Assembly (NCBI GenBank): GCA_047638815.1
Contig: JBLIMR010000003.1
Location: forward strand, 46,905-110,904
Direction: 5' to 3'
Length of the DNA: 64,000 nt
DNA from: JAJRRH01 sp047638815
GTDB taxonomy: Bacteria; Bacteroidota; Bacteroidia; Flavobacteriales_D; JABDKJ01
In this document: positions 10,114 through 19,175 of the stretch, piece after piece
How the letters are laid out: each line of letters opens with the position of its first letter
Numbering within the stretch: position 1 is the stretch's first letter
Notes under the pieces: model-generated
The model's input: the letters and a program-made list of their open reading frames with translations, nothing else
The model's database searches: none
Told to the model about the DNA's origin: nothing
Translations under genes and position numbers: made by a program

Positions 10114-10126
10114 AAAACGTAATTTA

Positions 10127-10951
10127 TTGGTAAAAAATTGTAACAACACTTATAAATACTCACACTTTAATCTTAGCTATCAACAATTTGGCTCCGGGGA
10201 GCGGGTAATGTTGTGTTTTCATGGCTATGGGGAATCTGCGGAGAAATATTCTTTTTTGGGTTCTTCTATTGGTACAGATTATACTATATATGCTTTTGAC
10301 TTTTTTCACCATGGTAATTCTGACACTTATAACAAGGACCCTTCTATAACAATGAATGGTGAATTATGGGCCAAATTAATTTCGAACTTTCTGGACGAGC
10401 GTAGTATATCCACCGTTGATCTTCTTGGCTATAGTATGGGTGGTAGATTATCTTTAGCGCTTATTCAATATATACCTGAGCGTTTACAAAAAATAACGCT
10501 CCTAGCTCCCGATGGTATTTATGATTCATTTTGGTTTCAGTTCGCTACACGGAATTTCCTTGGCAAACGATTATTTAGAAATTTTACTAAAAATCCAAAT
10601 CCATATCTGAGCATTTTGAATGTTCTGACAAGAATAAAAATATTCCCGACAAAACTTTCTCAGATAGCCAAGATTAATACCAGTTCGGAAATAAACAGAA
10701 AAAAAGTTTTGGCGACATGGATGATCTTAAGCCAAATAAAAATCAGTATTAAAAGGGTTGAAAAGTCAATTGCCGAACATGATCTGCACTTGACTATTAG
10801 CGTTGGACAATATGACAAAGTGATTTCAGCAAGAAAAATCTCAAATTGGAAGTGGGTCAAGTATAACAACAAGAATTTTATTGTTGCGAATCAAGGTCAT
10901 TTGTTTACTGAAGCTGAAGTATTGTCCAGTCTAGAAAAAGTGAATCATTAA
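10127..10951 (+). CDS. Alpha/beta-hydrolase fold protein
   Basis: 274 residues. The oxyanion-loop strand CFHGYGES is at about 30-37, the nucleophile elbow GYSMGG has Ser103, the acid Asp is in GQYDKVIS (about 231) and the catalytic His is in NQGHLF (about 260). This is a complete serine-hydrolase triad. No signal peptide is visible, so it is cytoplasmic. The start is a TTG; the first in-frame ATG (codon 28) would remove the strand leading into the HGYG loop, so TTG is preferred. The substrate is unknown; close relatives include esterases and MenH-like enzymes. It is monocistronic, divergent from the macroglobulin gene. TATCTTTA at 10092-10099 could serve as a -7 element. Confidence 0.8.
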   Translation: MVKNCNNTYKYSHFNLSYQQFGSGERVMLCFHGYGESAEKYSFLGSSIGTDYTIYAFDFFHHGNSDTYNKDPSITMNGELWAKLISNFLDERSISTVDLLGYSMGGRLSLALIQYIPERLQKITLLAPDGIYDSFWFQFATRNFLGKRLFRNFTKNPNPYLSILNVLTRIKIFPTKLSQIAKINTSSEINRKKVLATWMILSQIKISIKRVEKSIAEHDLHLTISVGQYDKVISARKISNWKWVKYNNKNFIVANQGHLFTEAEVLSSLEKVNH

Positions 10952-11008
10952 TATGGTAGACTTGTAATTTTGCGTCATTAATTCAGGTCTTATTTCCTTC
11001 GTTTTTGA

Positions 11009-11016
11009 TACCTTTG
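11009..11016 (+). promoter_or_regulatory. -7 promoter box TACCTTTG
   Basis: Exact match to the Bacteroidota -7 consensus TAnnTTTG, 65 nt before the ATG of the T9SS cargo gene. No good -33 TTTG at the normal distance. Confidence 0.6.
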
Positions 11017-11080
11017 CACTATACCGGTGAAACAACGGAAAAAAAAGACCTATTAAACATTTATAAATCAATAATTTAAC

Positions 11081-13027
11081 ATGAAAAAAATATTATTTAG
11101 CATTGTAGCCCTTGGGTTAGTAATGACGGGTTTTGCCCAACAAAAAGCGAATTTGGAAGCAGCAAGTGTTGCTCCTAATAAAATTAACAAAAAAATAGAA
11201 ACGAATCACTTTGAAAAGGGAGCTGCTATTTTTTCTGATGATTTCTCTAACGGTCTTGGTGCATGGACAGCGGTCGATTCAGAAGGGTACGGCATCTGGC
11301 ATTTAGCTACTGCAGCTTCTCCTGAAGGTGAATTTAGTACTAATATTGGACAATTACAGTCAACTACTGCTAGTAACGGCTGGATGATCTTTGATTGTGA
11401 TGGATTCAATACTGATGTAAATCAAACCGGTACAACTGGTATTGCTTCAGACGTACAAGGTTTCCTAACGACTCCTTCAATCGATATGACTGATGAGCCT
11501 TCTGTAATTCTTGAATTTCAACAGTATTTTAGATACTGCTGTTTCGGAACATCACCTATGTCAGTACAAGTAAGTAGTGATGGTGGAGGATCATGGACAA
11601 CTTTTGCATCTAATGATTACTTTATTGAGTCAGCAAACGCTGCTTCTGATAATGCGATGACTACTACTATGGACATTTCTTGTGCTGCAGGTGGTGAAGC
11701 TGACGTTATGGTTAGATTTGCTTATAATGCTGAATTTGACGCTGGATATTCTCACTATTACTGGGGAGTTGATGATGTAAGTATTTATGGAAATGCCAAT
11801 GTAAACGACATGGCTATTGACCTTGTTACAAATGGTGACATTTGGAATAATTACGAGTACAGAGTAACAGCTTTGGAACAAGCTGTTTCGGCTGCTGATG
11901 GAGGACTTCTTATTGGAACATACTTCAACAACTATGGTACTGCTAACCAAACAAATGTTACACTAACGGTTGAGATTCTTGATGATGCAGGAACTGTACT
12001 TAACACTAATGTATCTGATGCATTTAATTCTTTGACTTTTGCAAACTCTGCAATTTGTCCAGCTTCCACTGATAGTATTTATATTGAAACTGGTTGGGAG
12101 CCGACAGTTGAAGGAACATATATTATTAGGTCAACTTTAGTTTCTGCGGATGCTACCGATGATGTACCTGCAGATAATATTGTAGAGAAATCAATTGAAT
12201 ACACTACTGTTCAAATGGGGCATGATGATGCCACTGCATTTGATCTTGAAATGTTACAAAGTACTGCTGCCAATGGTGATTTCGAAACTGAAGGGTTTGG
12301 TAATCATTACCAAATGACTAATGAAGATTCAGAAGCATTTGGTGTAATTGTTTATTTTGGGCCTAACACTACTCCAGGCTTAACGATTGAAGCAAGATTG
12401 AATACTACAGATGGATTTGTAAGTGTAGATGACGATTATGAATTTATTGATTATGAGATCCAACCAGAAGATGTCCCTACGTCAATGGCTGATCCGATTG
12501 CTACCTACATTGAGTTTGAAGATACCTACGAGCTACTTACAATAGATGATGGGGCTACATACTTTGCTCTTGTTACTATTCAGGAGTTAGGTGAAGGTGA
12601 ATTGACAGTATTGGCAAACGCTAACGCAGATTCAGATTTCTCAACAGGAGAAATTGATCTAAGTGGTGGTGGTGATTTCGTTTGGTTCAACAGACCAGAT
12701 GTACCTGCCGTTCGTTTGGCATTAGAAGAGCCTCCTCTAGGACTTGAAGAATTAACACTCTCTGATGGGGTTTCCAATTTTGAGAACTCTCCAAACCCTG
12801 CAACAGACATCACTACAATAAGCTATTCTTTAGTTGAAAAACTAGATATCACGATTGAAGTTGTTGATATGAATGGGAAAGTAGTTCACTCTGCAGTTCA
12901 AGGATCTCAAAATACTGGAGATTATAGGTTTGAGCTTAATGTTTCTGAATATTCTGACGGTGTTTATTTTTATTCATTGATATCAGGTAATAAGAAAATG
13001 ACAAGAAAAATGGTTGTCACTAAATAA
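11081..13027 (+). CDS. Secreted T9SS cargo protein with choice-of-anchor/adhesin-like domain
   Basis: 648 residues. A signal peptide (about 1-19, MKKILFSIVALGLVMTGFA) is followed by a domain with DDFSNGLGAWTAVDSEG and later YYWGVDDVSIYG, the pattern of the choice-of-anchor J / cleaved-adhesin (MAM-like) jelly-roll found in surface proteins. The middle holds beta-rich repeats of no recognised family. The last ~75 residues form a type IX sorting domain: SPNPATDITTISY, VVDMNGKVV, YSDGVYFYSLISG and a basic end. The protein should therefore cross the outer membrane through the T9SS encoded at 34.7-40.6 kb and be attached or released at the surface. It has its own promoter upstream and a strong terminator downstream. 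The specific activity is not known. Confidence 0.88.
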   Translation: MKKILFSIVALGLVMTGFAQQKANLEAASVAPNKINKKIETNHFEKGAAIFSDDFSNGLGAWTAVDSEGYGIWHLATAASPEGEFSTNIGQLQSTTASNGWMIFDCDGFNTDVNQTGTTGIASDVQGFLTTPSIDMTDEPSVILEFQQYFRYCCFGTSPMSVQVSSDGGGSWTTFASNDYFIESANAASDNAMTTTMDISCAAGGEADVMVRFAYNAEFDAGYSHYYWGVDDVSIYGNANVNDMAIDLVTNGDIWNNYEYRVTALEQAVSAADGGLLIGTYFNNYGTANQTNVTLTVEILDDAGTVLNTNVSDAFNSLTFANSAICPASTDSIYIETGWEPTVEGTYIIRSTLVSADATDDVPADNIVEKSIEYTTVQMGHDDATAFDLEMLQSTAANGDFETEGFGNHYQMTNEDSEAFGVIVYFGPNTTPGLTIEARLNTTDGFVSVDDDYEFIDYEIQPEDVPTSMADPIATYIEFEDTYELLTIDDGATYFALVTIQELGEGELTVLANANADSDFSTGEIDLSGGGDFVWFNRPDVPAVRLALEEPPLGLEELTLSDGVSNFENSPNPATDITTISYSLVEKLDITIEVVDMNGKVVHSAVQGSQNTGDYRFELNVSEYSDGVYFYSLISGNKKMTRKMVVTK

Positions 13028-13050
13028 TCATTTTTCTTTAAAGAATACAA

Positions 13051-13086
13051 AAAAAGCCAGCTCGATGAATCGAGCTGGCTTTTTTT
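13051..13086. terminator. Bidirectional terminator between T9SS cargo gene and tpx
   Basis: Perfect 12-bp stem AGCCAGCTCGAT (13055-13066) with ATCGAGCTGGCT (13069-13080), loop GA. An A-run precedes it and a T-run follows, so it can end transcription from both sides of this convergent pair. Confidence 0.93.
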
Positions 13087-13106
13087 ACATCAATATATTT
13101 CCAGAA

Positions 13107-13607
13107 TTATCCTAGGACATTCATCGCTGCAACATAATCCGGCTCTTGGACTATTTCAGGTACTTGCTCTGTATAAATAACCGTATGATTTTCATCTAGA
13201 ACAACAATCGCCCTGGAGTGCAAACCAGTCATCGGCCCATCGGCAATATCAACATTGTAATCACTTCCGAAAGAACCATTGGTAAAATCAGAAAGGCACT
13301 CAATTTTATCGATCCCTTCTGCTCCACAGAATCTACCCTGTGCAAAAGGTAAATCTTTAGAAATACAAAGCACCTTTGTATTTGTTAGGTTTGAAGCCTC
13401 CTCATTGAATTTCCTTGTCGACATAGCACAAATACCAGTGTCAATACTTGGATAAATATTTAAAATTACTCTTTGACCCGTATAATCCTCCAAGGAGCAA
13501 AATGAAAGGTCATTTTTTCTTAATTCAAAAGAAGGTGCTTTAGTGCCAACTTCAGGTAGTTTACCAATTGTATTACATGTATTTCCTTTTAATGTTATTG
13601 CAGCCAT
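13107..13607 (-). CDS. tpx: Thiol peroxidase Tpx
   Basis: 166-residue atypical 2-Cys peroxiredoxin that reduces peroxides with electrons from thioredoxin. The peroxidatic cysteine is Cys60 in PSIDTGICAMSTRKFN and the resolving cysteine is Cys94 in GRFCGAEG, which is the Tpx spacing. The N-terminus (ITLKGN, VGTKAPSFEL) and length are typical. It is convergent with the T9SS cargo gene and shares its bidirectional terminator. A thioredoxin reductase is encoded 7 kb away. The promoter box TACCTTTG lies 23 nt upstream of the ATG. Confidence 0.96.
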   Translation of the reverse strand: MAAITLKGNTCNTIGKLPEVGTKAPSFELRKNDLSFCSLEDYTGQRVILNIYPSIDTGICAMSTRKFNEEASNLTNTKVLCISKDLPFAQGRFCGAEGIDKIECLSDFTNGSFGSDYNVDIADGPMTGLHSRAIVVLDENHTVIYTEQVPEIVQEPDYVAAMNVLG

Positions 13608-13629
13608 ATCTTCTATTTATAATTTTGAG

Positions 13630-13637
13630 CAAAGGTA
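13630..13637 (-). promoter_or_regulatory. -7 promoter box TACCTTTG for tpx
   Basis: Minus-strand TACCTTTG, exact TAnnTTTG match, 22 nt upstream of the tpx start codon. The -33 element is not clear. Confidence 0.55.
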
Positions 13638-13770
13638 AGAGAATGAATTTTGATTAAACATTTTAAATTGTATCATGCCTCCTATCCTTTAAGAATACCA
13701 AATGAGTGAGCTTAGCAGTCATTATTAATAATCTTACAAATTGAGTGCTTCAATCCCTTCTTGTTTGTTT

Positions 13771-13778
13771 TATCTTTG
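13771..13778 (+). promoter_or_regulatory. -7 promoter box TATCTTTG abutting the mvaD start
   Basis: Exact TAnnTTTG match ending only 4 nt before the ATG at 13783. If used, transcription would begin at or next to the start codon (leaderless mRNA). Confidence 0.55.
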
Positions 13779-13782
13779 TGGG

Positions 13783-14850
13783 ATGAAAAAATTGGGAGAA
13801 ATACGATGTATTAGTCCATCCAACATTGCTTTGGTAAAGTATTGGGGTAAACATGCCGTGCAGCTTCCCGCCAATCCTTCAATTAGTTTTAGTCTAAAAA
13901 ATTGTGTGAGCGAGACAGTCGTTACATTGACCGAAACCTCGAATTCAGAATTTATCAAGAAGGGAAATGTAGATTTTGATTTTAAATTGGATGGGAAGTA
14001 TAAACCCGAATTTGAAGAAAAGATTCATTCGTTCTTCAAGCGTGTATCCTCATTTATTCCTAATACTTCAAAGTACAAAATTACAATTGACTCAAAGAAT
14101 TCTTTTCCACATTCCAGTGGCATTGCGTCTTCCGCGTCAGCATTTAGCGCATTATCGGGGTGCCTGATCGAATGGGAAAGAACTTTAATAGATGGAGAAA
14201 AGAATGAAGACTATTACAGGAATTTATCTCAAATGGCGAGGTTAGGATCAGGTAGTGCTGCCAGAAGTATCAATGGTGGGTTTTCGCTATGGGGCAGCTA
14301 TAGTCAAGTAAAAGGCTCCTCTGATGAGTACGCTATTTCTATCAACGAGATTAATCCAATTTTTCAAGATCTCCAGGATACCATACTTTTGGTGGACAAA
14401 GGGGTTAAGAAGGTCTCTTCCACGATCGGTCATGAATTAATGAATAATCACCCTTACGCTAAACAAAGATTTGTTCAAGCAAATGCAAACATCACGACTC
14501 TATTGGGTATTTTGAAGAATGATAGTTTCAAAGATTTCACGCATTTAGTTGAGGAAGAAGCGCTCTCTTTACACGCCATGATGCTAACCTCTAACCCTTC
14601 ATATATACTCTTCAGACCCAACACAATAGCTATTATTGAGAAGGTTCGAGAATTTAGAGATTCGGAAAACATTCCAATATGTTTCACGTTAGATGCAGGT
14701 GCTAATGTCCATTTAATTTACCCTAAAGCGTTTATTAACAAAACACTGGAATTTATTGAAAAAGAATTAGTAGGATTTTGTGAGAATGGAGCGTACATTT
14801 GTGATGAAGTCGGTGATGGACAGAAGATTATAACTGAAATTTATGCTTAA
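13783..14850 (+). CDS. mvaD: Diphosphomevalonate decarboxylase
   Basis: 355-residue GHMP-superfamily enzyme converting mevalonate 5-diphosphate to isopentenyl diphosphate with ATP. Family signatures are visible: IALVKYWGKHAVQLPANPS near the N-terminus, SGIASSASAFSAL (the GHMP ATP loop), ARLGSGSAARSINGGFSLWG and the C-terminal TLDAGANVHLIYP. The ATG at 13783 is chosen: it begins MKKLGEIRCISPSNIALVKY, whereas an upstream TTG at 13741 would add 14 unrelated residues running through the TATCTTTG promoter box. The gene overlaps the next one by 8 nt (its last codons contain the ATG of mevalonate kinase), so translation is coupled. Confidence 0.95.
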   Translation: MKKLGEIRCISPSNIALVKYWGKHAVQLPANPSISFSLKNCVSETVVTLTETSNSEFIKKGNVDFDFKLDGKYKPEFEEKIHSFFKRVSSFIPNTSKYKITIDSKNSFPHSSGIASSASAFSALSGCLIEWERTLIDGEKNEDYYRNLSQMARLGSGSAARSINGGFSLWGSYSQVKGSSDEYAISINEINPIFQDLQDTILLVDKGVKKVSSTIGHELMNNHPYAKQRFVQANANITTLLGILKNDSFKDFTHLVEEEALSLHAMMLTSNPSYILFRPNTIAIIEKVREFRDSENIPICFTLDAGANVHLIYPKAFINKTLEFIEKELVGFCENGAYICDEVGDGQKIITEIYA

Positions 14851-15769
14851 GGAAGCACTATACAACGGAAAAATATTACTCTTTGGAGAATATGGGATCA
14901 TCCAAGATTCTATGGGACTCTCTATTCCCTATGATATATATAAAGGTTCTCTAAAATTTGACAAATCAAACAAGGAAGCAAAATCTTCAACTGAATCTCT
15001 TATTAAATTCCGAAATTATCTCAAAAACGACATAGAATTATCAAGCATCCTAGATGTTGATCAATTCTCTATTGATTTGGATAGTGGAATGTTCTTTGAC
15101 TCTAGTATTCCGCAAGGATACGGAGTTGGAAGTTCTGGTGCTATCGTAGCAGCCATTTATGATGGTTATGCAATCGATAAAATTAAAGCAGATGAAAATC
15201 CAAACAACCAAAATCTCATTACTTTAAAGAGAGTTTTCGGGTTGATGGAATCATTTTTTCATGGCAAGAGTTCCGGGTTGGATCCATTAATCTGCTACCT
15301 CAACCTCCCTATTCTTATTCGGTCAAAAGAAGAAATGAGGACCGTAGGCTTACCTCAGGAAAACAATGGGAAGGGTGCAATATTCCTATTAAACACTGGA
15401 ATAAAAGGCAAAACTCAACCTCTTGTTACCCATTTTATGGAGCGATGCAAAGAAGAGGGATTTAGAAAGATGTTGAAATCTGAGTTTAAGAAATATAACG
15501 ATGCTGCCATTGAATCGTTCCTAAATAAAGACTTCTCTCCTCTTCTCTCTAATGTAAAGCAACTTTCGAGGGTGGTTCTGGATCATTTCAAACCAATGAT
15601 ACCTAAGGTATTTCAAAAACTGTGGAAAGAGGGATTGGATAGCAATTTATATTACCTCAAACTTTGTGGATCAGGAGGCGGTGGATTTATCCTTGGATTT
15701 ACAGAAGATTTTGAAAAAGCTCAAGATCACTTAAAGGATTATGAGCTGAGCAAAATATACATGTTCTAA
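14843..15769 (+). CDS. mvk: Mevalonate kinase (GHMP kinase)
   Basis: 308 residues. The N-terminal substrate motif is GKILLFGEYGIIQDSMGLSI, the ATP-binding GHMP loop is PQGYGVGSSGAIVAAIYDGY (about 91-110), KSSGLDPLICYL contains the catalytic-region Asp, and the C-terminal glycine-rich motif is CGSGGGGFILGF. The protein phosphorylates mevalonate with ATP. Mevalonate versus phosphomevalonate kinase cannot be fully separated by eye, but the GEYG and GVGSSGA motifs and the operon position match the annotated Bacteroidota mevalonate kinases. It overlaps mvaD by 8 nt and ends 2 nt before the UbiA gene, making a tight three-gene operon. Confidence 0.87.
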   Translation: MLKEALYNGKILLFGEYGIIQDSMGLSIPYDIYKGSLKFDKSNKEAKSSTESLIKFRNYLKNDIELSSILDVDQFSIDLDSGMFFDSSIPQGYGVGSSGAIVAAIYDGYAIDKIKADENPNNQNLITLKRVFGLMESFFHGKSSGLDPLICYLNLPILIRSKEEMRTVGLPQENNGKGAIFLLNTGIKGKTQPLVTHFMERCKEEGFRKMLKSEFKKYNDAAIESFLNKDFSPLLSNVKQLSRVVLDHFKPMIPKVFQKLWKEGLDSNLYYLKLCGSGGGGFILGFTEDFEKAQDHLKDYELSKIYMF

Positions 15770-15771
15770 CA

Positions 15772-16662
15772 TTGGCTGCTCACTTCTTAAGCCGAAAACT
15801 AAGGTTTTCCTTATTTAAAATATATGTCGTTCTATCTCTTGTGAGATGGTACAATGTCTTACTAATCGCTTTTGGGCTTTATTTATCGGCTCTATACCTC
15901 TTCAACATTGGTGAACCTCATTTGGAGGTCCTTAAAGATTATAAATTACATCTTGAAGTAGTGGCTTTATCATTGTTTATAATGTCTGGCTATATCATTA
16001 ATGCCTTTTATGATTTAGAAAAGGATCTTATTAACGATCCGAAAAAAGCAATTTTTGATCGCTTAATCAGTAAGGAAATTAGCTTCATGGCATATTTCGC
16101 ATTTAACGGCATTGGCGCTTTTTTAAGTTTGTTTATCTCATGGCCAGTTTTTCTAACCAACGTTTTTTTTAGTTTTGCTCTTTGGTTCTACTCACATAAA
16201 ATGCGTAAAAAGGCGATGCTCAGTGAATTTGCAGCTTCGCTACTAACGATACTGCCTTTTATCAGTTTAAGTATCTATTATGATTATACCAATCAAACAA
16301 TTCTTCTTTTTTTTCTGTTTCTGGGCACACTAATTTTCACGCGTGAAGTGATAAAAAAAATGATCGCTTTAAAAGGGGATTTGATACTTGGTGATAAATC
16401 TATTCCAATAGTTTTCGGCACGAACAAAACCAAAAGGCTAATCATAACTTTATTGATATTCACCAGCCTCCTAGTTGTACCGGTCTCTATTGTTGTGCAA
16501 AGCACAATTGTTCATGGGTTTTTGGCTCTGGTTGTACTATCGATTATCGTAAATTTTTATCTCACTACAAGCAAGGGCGCAAACAATTATAGTAAAATGA
16601 ATATCATCTACAAAGCACTACTTATTCTTGCGCTACTTTGTGTTCCATTCCTATTCGCTTAA
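15772..16662 (+). CDS. UbiA-family prenyltransferase (probable geranylgeranylglycerol-phosphate geranylgeranyltransferase type)
   Basis: 296-residue polytopic membrane protein. The first Asp-rich motif is NAFYDLEKDLINDPKKA, and the second, in the later cytoplasmic loop, is GDLILGDKSIPIVFG. Both are UbiA signatures that bind the Mg-prenyl diphosphate. About eight hydrophobic segments are present. The start is a TTG, 2 nt after the mevalonate kinase stop; it gives a normal N-terminus with RWYNVLLIAFGLYL. Bacteroidota homologues in this operon are usually annotated as digeranylgeranylglyceryl phosphate synthase-like, but the acceptor cannot be read from sequence; menaquinone or another acceptor is possible. 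Precursors come from the two upstream genes. Confidence 0.85.
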   Translation: MAAHFLSRKLRFSLFKIYVVLSLVRWYNVLLIAFGLYLSALYLFNIGEPHLEVLKDYKLHLEVVALSLFIMSGYIINAFYDLEKDLINDPKKAIFDRLISKEISFMAYFAFNGIGAFLSLFISWPVFLTNVFFSFALWFYSHKMRKKAMLSEFAASLLTILPFISLSIYYDYTNQTILLFFLFLGTLIFTREVIKKMIALKGDLILGDKSIPIVFGTNKTKRLIITLLIFTSLLVVPVSIVVQSTIVHGFLALVVLSIIVNFYLTTSKGANNYSKMNIIYKALLILALLCVPFLFA

Positions 16663-16770
16663 GTCAGGTATAAGCATACAATTATGTGTCCAATAAAGAC
16701 AATAATTTAACAACTCAAATCGGATAAAATGATAAATTATTAGGAAATTCACATTCTAATAATTTAAAGA

Positions 16771-19173
16771 GTGAAACACATACTTATATTACTTATTTCG
16801 TTCTTAATTCCCTACCTAGGAGTCACTCAATCATTCACAATTTCTGGCAATATCACTGATTCATCTTCGGGAGAATCGTTAATTGGGGCATCATTATTTG
16901 ATAAACCATCAGGGTTTGGTACGATATCGAATACCTATGGCTACTATTCTATTACACTTCAAGCCGGAGAACACATTTTGAAATTTGACTACCTGGGGTT
17001 TGATTTACAAGAAAAAATCATTGATCTGAAAGAAGACTTAACTCTGGATATAAACCTTGTTCCAAGCATCCTTAAAATGAATGAAGTTGTCATTCGAGGA
17101 AACAAAAAAAAGTCTTTAGAAAGCACTCAAATGAGTGCTACGGAAATGGAGGTAAAGCAAATAAAAAAATTACCTGTGTTAATGGGTGAAGTTGACATAC
17201 TAAAAACAATTCAACTACTTCCTGGAATTCAATCTGCAGGTGAGGGAAATGCAGGATTCTATGTTCGTGGTGGTGGTCCAGATCAAAACTTGATATTACT
17301 TGATGAGGCTGTTGTATACAACGCATCACATTTATTTGGATTCTTTTCCGTTTTTAATGCAGATGCCGTTAAAAACATCGAATTAATCAAAGGTGGTATG
17401 CCCGCAAAGTATGGTGGCAGATTGGCTTCCGTTTTGGACATAAGTATGAACGAGGGGAACAATAAAAAATTCGCTGGAAATGGAGGAATAGGAATTATTT
17501 CTTCTAGATTGACTCTTGAGGGTCCTATTATTAAAGAGAAGGCCTCCTTCATTGTATCTGGTAGAAGAACATATGTAGATGCATTGTTGAGGCCTGTGAT
17601 CAAAAATAATGATAATCTAGGTGGCACTGGATATTATTTCTATGATCTAAACACGAAACTGAATTATCGATTTTCAGACAAAGACAAAATCTATCTTTCG
17701 GGATATTTCGGAAGGGACAACTTGGATGTTAGTCTTCCTAATAGTGGTTTGGGTATAAAAATGCCGTGGGGAAATGCCATCAGCTCTTTAAGATGGAATC
17801 ATCTTATAAAAAAGAAACTATTCGTAAATACCACAGCTACATTCACTGATTACAATTTCACCTTTGAAGGTTTGCAGGGTGATGATTTTAGTTTCAAACT
17901 GATCTCCGGAATAAGAGATTGGACCTTTAAAAATGACTGGAGTTATTACCCAAATCCACGACACGAAATAAAATTTGGCGTTGGATATGTCGATCATAAA
18001 TACTCCCCTTCCTCTGTTGAAGTATCATCAGGTGATACAGAATTCGATACGGGAGAAAGAGAGGATATTTTCGCGAATGAGGCTAATGTTTATATACAAG
18101 ATGATTATAAAATATCTAACAAGTTAAAAGCAAATATTGGGCTCCGAGTTCCTTATTTCATTCACATTGGCCCTTTTAATCGTTACGTAAAAGAAGGTGG
18201 AAATACGGTAGACATTATCACCTATGATGAAGGTGAAAAGATTGTTGATTACATCGGTTTGGAACCAAGAATGTCATTCCGTTATAAACTAAATGAATTT
18301 TCTTCCCTGAAATCTGCATTCACAAGAAACTTGCAATTCATCCATCTACTAAGCTTCTCCCCTACTGGTCTTCCAACTGATCTTTGGATCCCAAGTTCTG
18401 ACAAAGTAAAACCACAAATAGGATTACAATACAACCTAGGATATTTCAGAAATTTTAGGGATGACAATTATGAAACATCCGTGGAGATTTATTACAAAAC
18501 CTTAGAAAATCAAATTGAATATCGAGAAGGAGAAAGACCTGAAAATGGTGTAAATAATAATGTAGATAATCAATTAACATTTGGTGATGGCCTTTCTTAT
18601 GGTGCAGAATTTTTCGTGAAAAAGAAATATGGAAGATTAACTGGGTGGGTTGGATATACATGGAGTAAGACTACCCGTCAATTTAAAGAACTAAGTGAAG
18701 GGGAAGAATACTCCGCACGATTTGACCGGAGACATGACATGTCCATTGTTGGAAGTTACGATCTCAGCAAAAAATGGGTGTTGAGCAGTAGCTTTATTTT
18801 TGCAACTGGGAACGCTATCACCTTACCTCAATCTTGGTATTTGTTGCCCAATGAAGGAACTCTTGGATATACCTATGGAGCAAAGAATGAGAGCAGGATG
18901 GTGAACTCGCATCGATTGGATTTATCCGCAACATATTCAAAGGGAGATACGCCAGACGAAAACCTTGATACCCAAGATGGGGAAAAAATAAAAAGAAAGA
19001 AGTTTAAGTCTTCATGGACTTTCGCAATTTACAACGCATATGCCAGACAAAATCCTTATTTTATCTACCTCGATCCATTTGGACAACCGGGCGATGAAAA
19101 TTTCGAAATTGTAGCAAAGCAAGTTAGTTTGTTTTCAATTATACCATCCATAACATGGAATTTTAACTTCTAG
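16771..19173 (+). CDS. TonB-dependent receptor with carboxypeptidase-like regulatory domain
   Basis: 800-residue outer-membrane transporter. A signal peptide (MKHILILLISFLIPYLGVTQ) is followed by a carboxypeptidase D regulatory-like domain (about 22-110: ISGNITDSSSGESLIGASLF, YLGFDLQEKIIDL). Next come a plug domain (about 125-230: GEVDILKTIQLLPGIQSAGE, GFYVRGGGPDQNLILLDEAV) and a beta-barrel ending in SIIPSITWNFNF. The start is GTG. The partner DUF4249 lipoprotein follows after 2 nt, so the two form one unit. The substrate is unknown; no SusD partner is present, so carbohydrate uptake of the Sus type is unlikely. Confidence 0.92.
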   Translation: MKHILILLISFLIPYLGVTQSFTISGNITDSSSGESLIGASLFDKPSGFGTISNTYGYYSITLQAGEHILKFDYLGFDLQEKIIDLKEDLTLDINLVPSILKMNEVVIRGNKKKSLESTQMSATEMEVKQIKKLPVLMGEVDILKTIQLLPGIQSAGEGNAGFYVRGGGPDQNLILLDEAVVYNASHLFGFFSVFNADAVKNIELIKGGMPAKYGGRLASVLDISMNEGNNKKFAGNGGIGIISSRLTLEGPIIKEKASFIVSGRRTYVDALLRPVIKNNDNLGGTGYYFYDLNTKLNYRFSDKDKIYLSGYFGRDNLDVSLPNSGLGIKMPWGNAISSLRWNHLIKKKLFVNTTATFTDYNFTFEGLQGDDFSFKLISGIRDWTFKNDWSYYPNPRHEIKFGVGYVDHKYSPSSVEVSSGDTEFDTGEREDIFANEANVYIQDDYKISNKLKANIGLRVPYFIHIGPFNRYVKEGGNTVDIITYDEGEKIVDYIGLEPRMSFRYKLNEFSSLKSAFTRNLQFIHLLSFSPTGLPTDLWIPSSDKVKPQIGLQYNLGYFRNFRDDNYETSVEIYYKTLENQIEYREGERPENGVNNNVDNQLTFGDGLSYGAEFFVKKKYGRLTGWVGYTWSKTTRQFKELSEGEEYSARFDRRHDMSIVGSYDLSKKWVLSSSFIFATGNAITLPQSWYLLPNEGTLGYTYGAKNESRMVNSHRLDLSATYSKGDTPDENLDTQDGEKIKRKKFKSSWTFAIYNAYARQNPYFIYLDPFGQPGDENFEIVAKQVSLFSIIPSITWNFNF

Positions 19174-19175
19174 AT

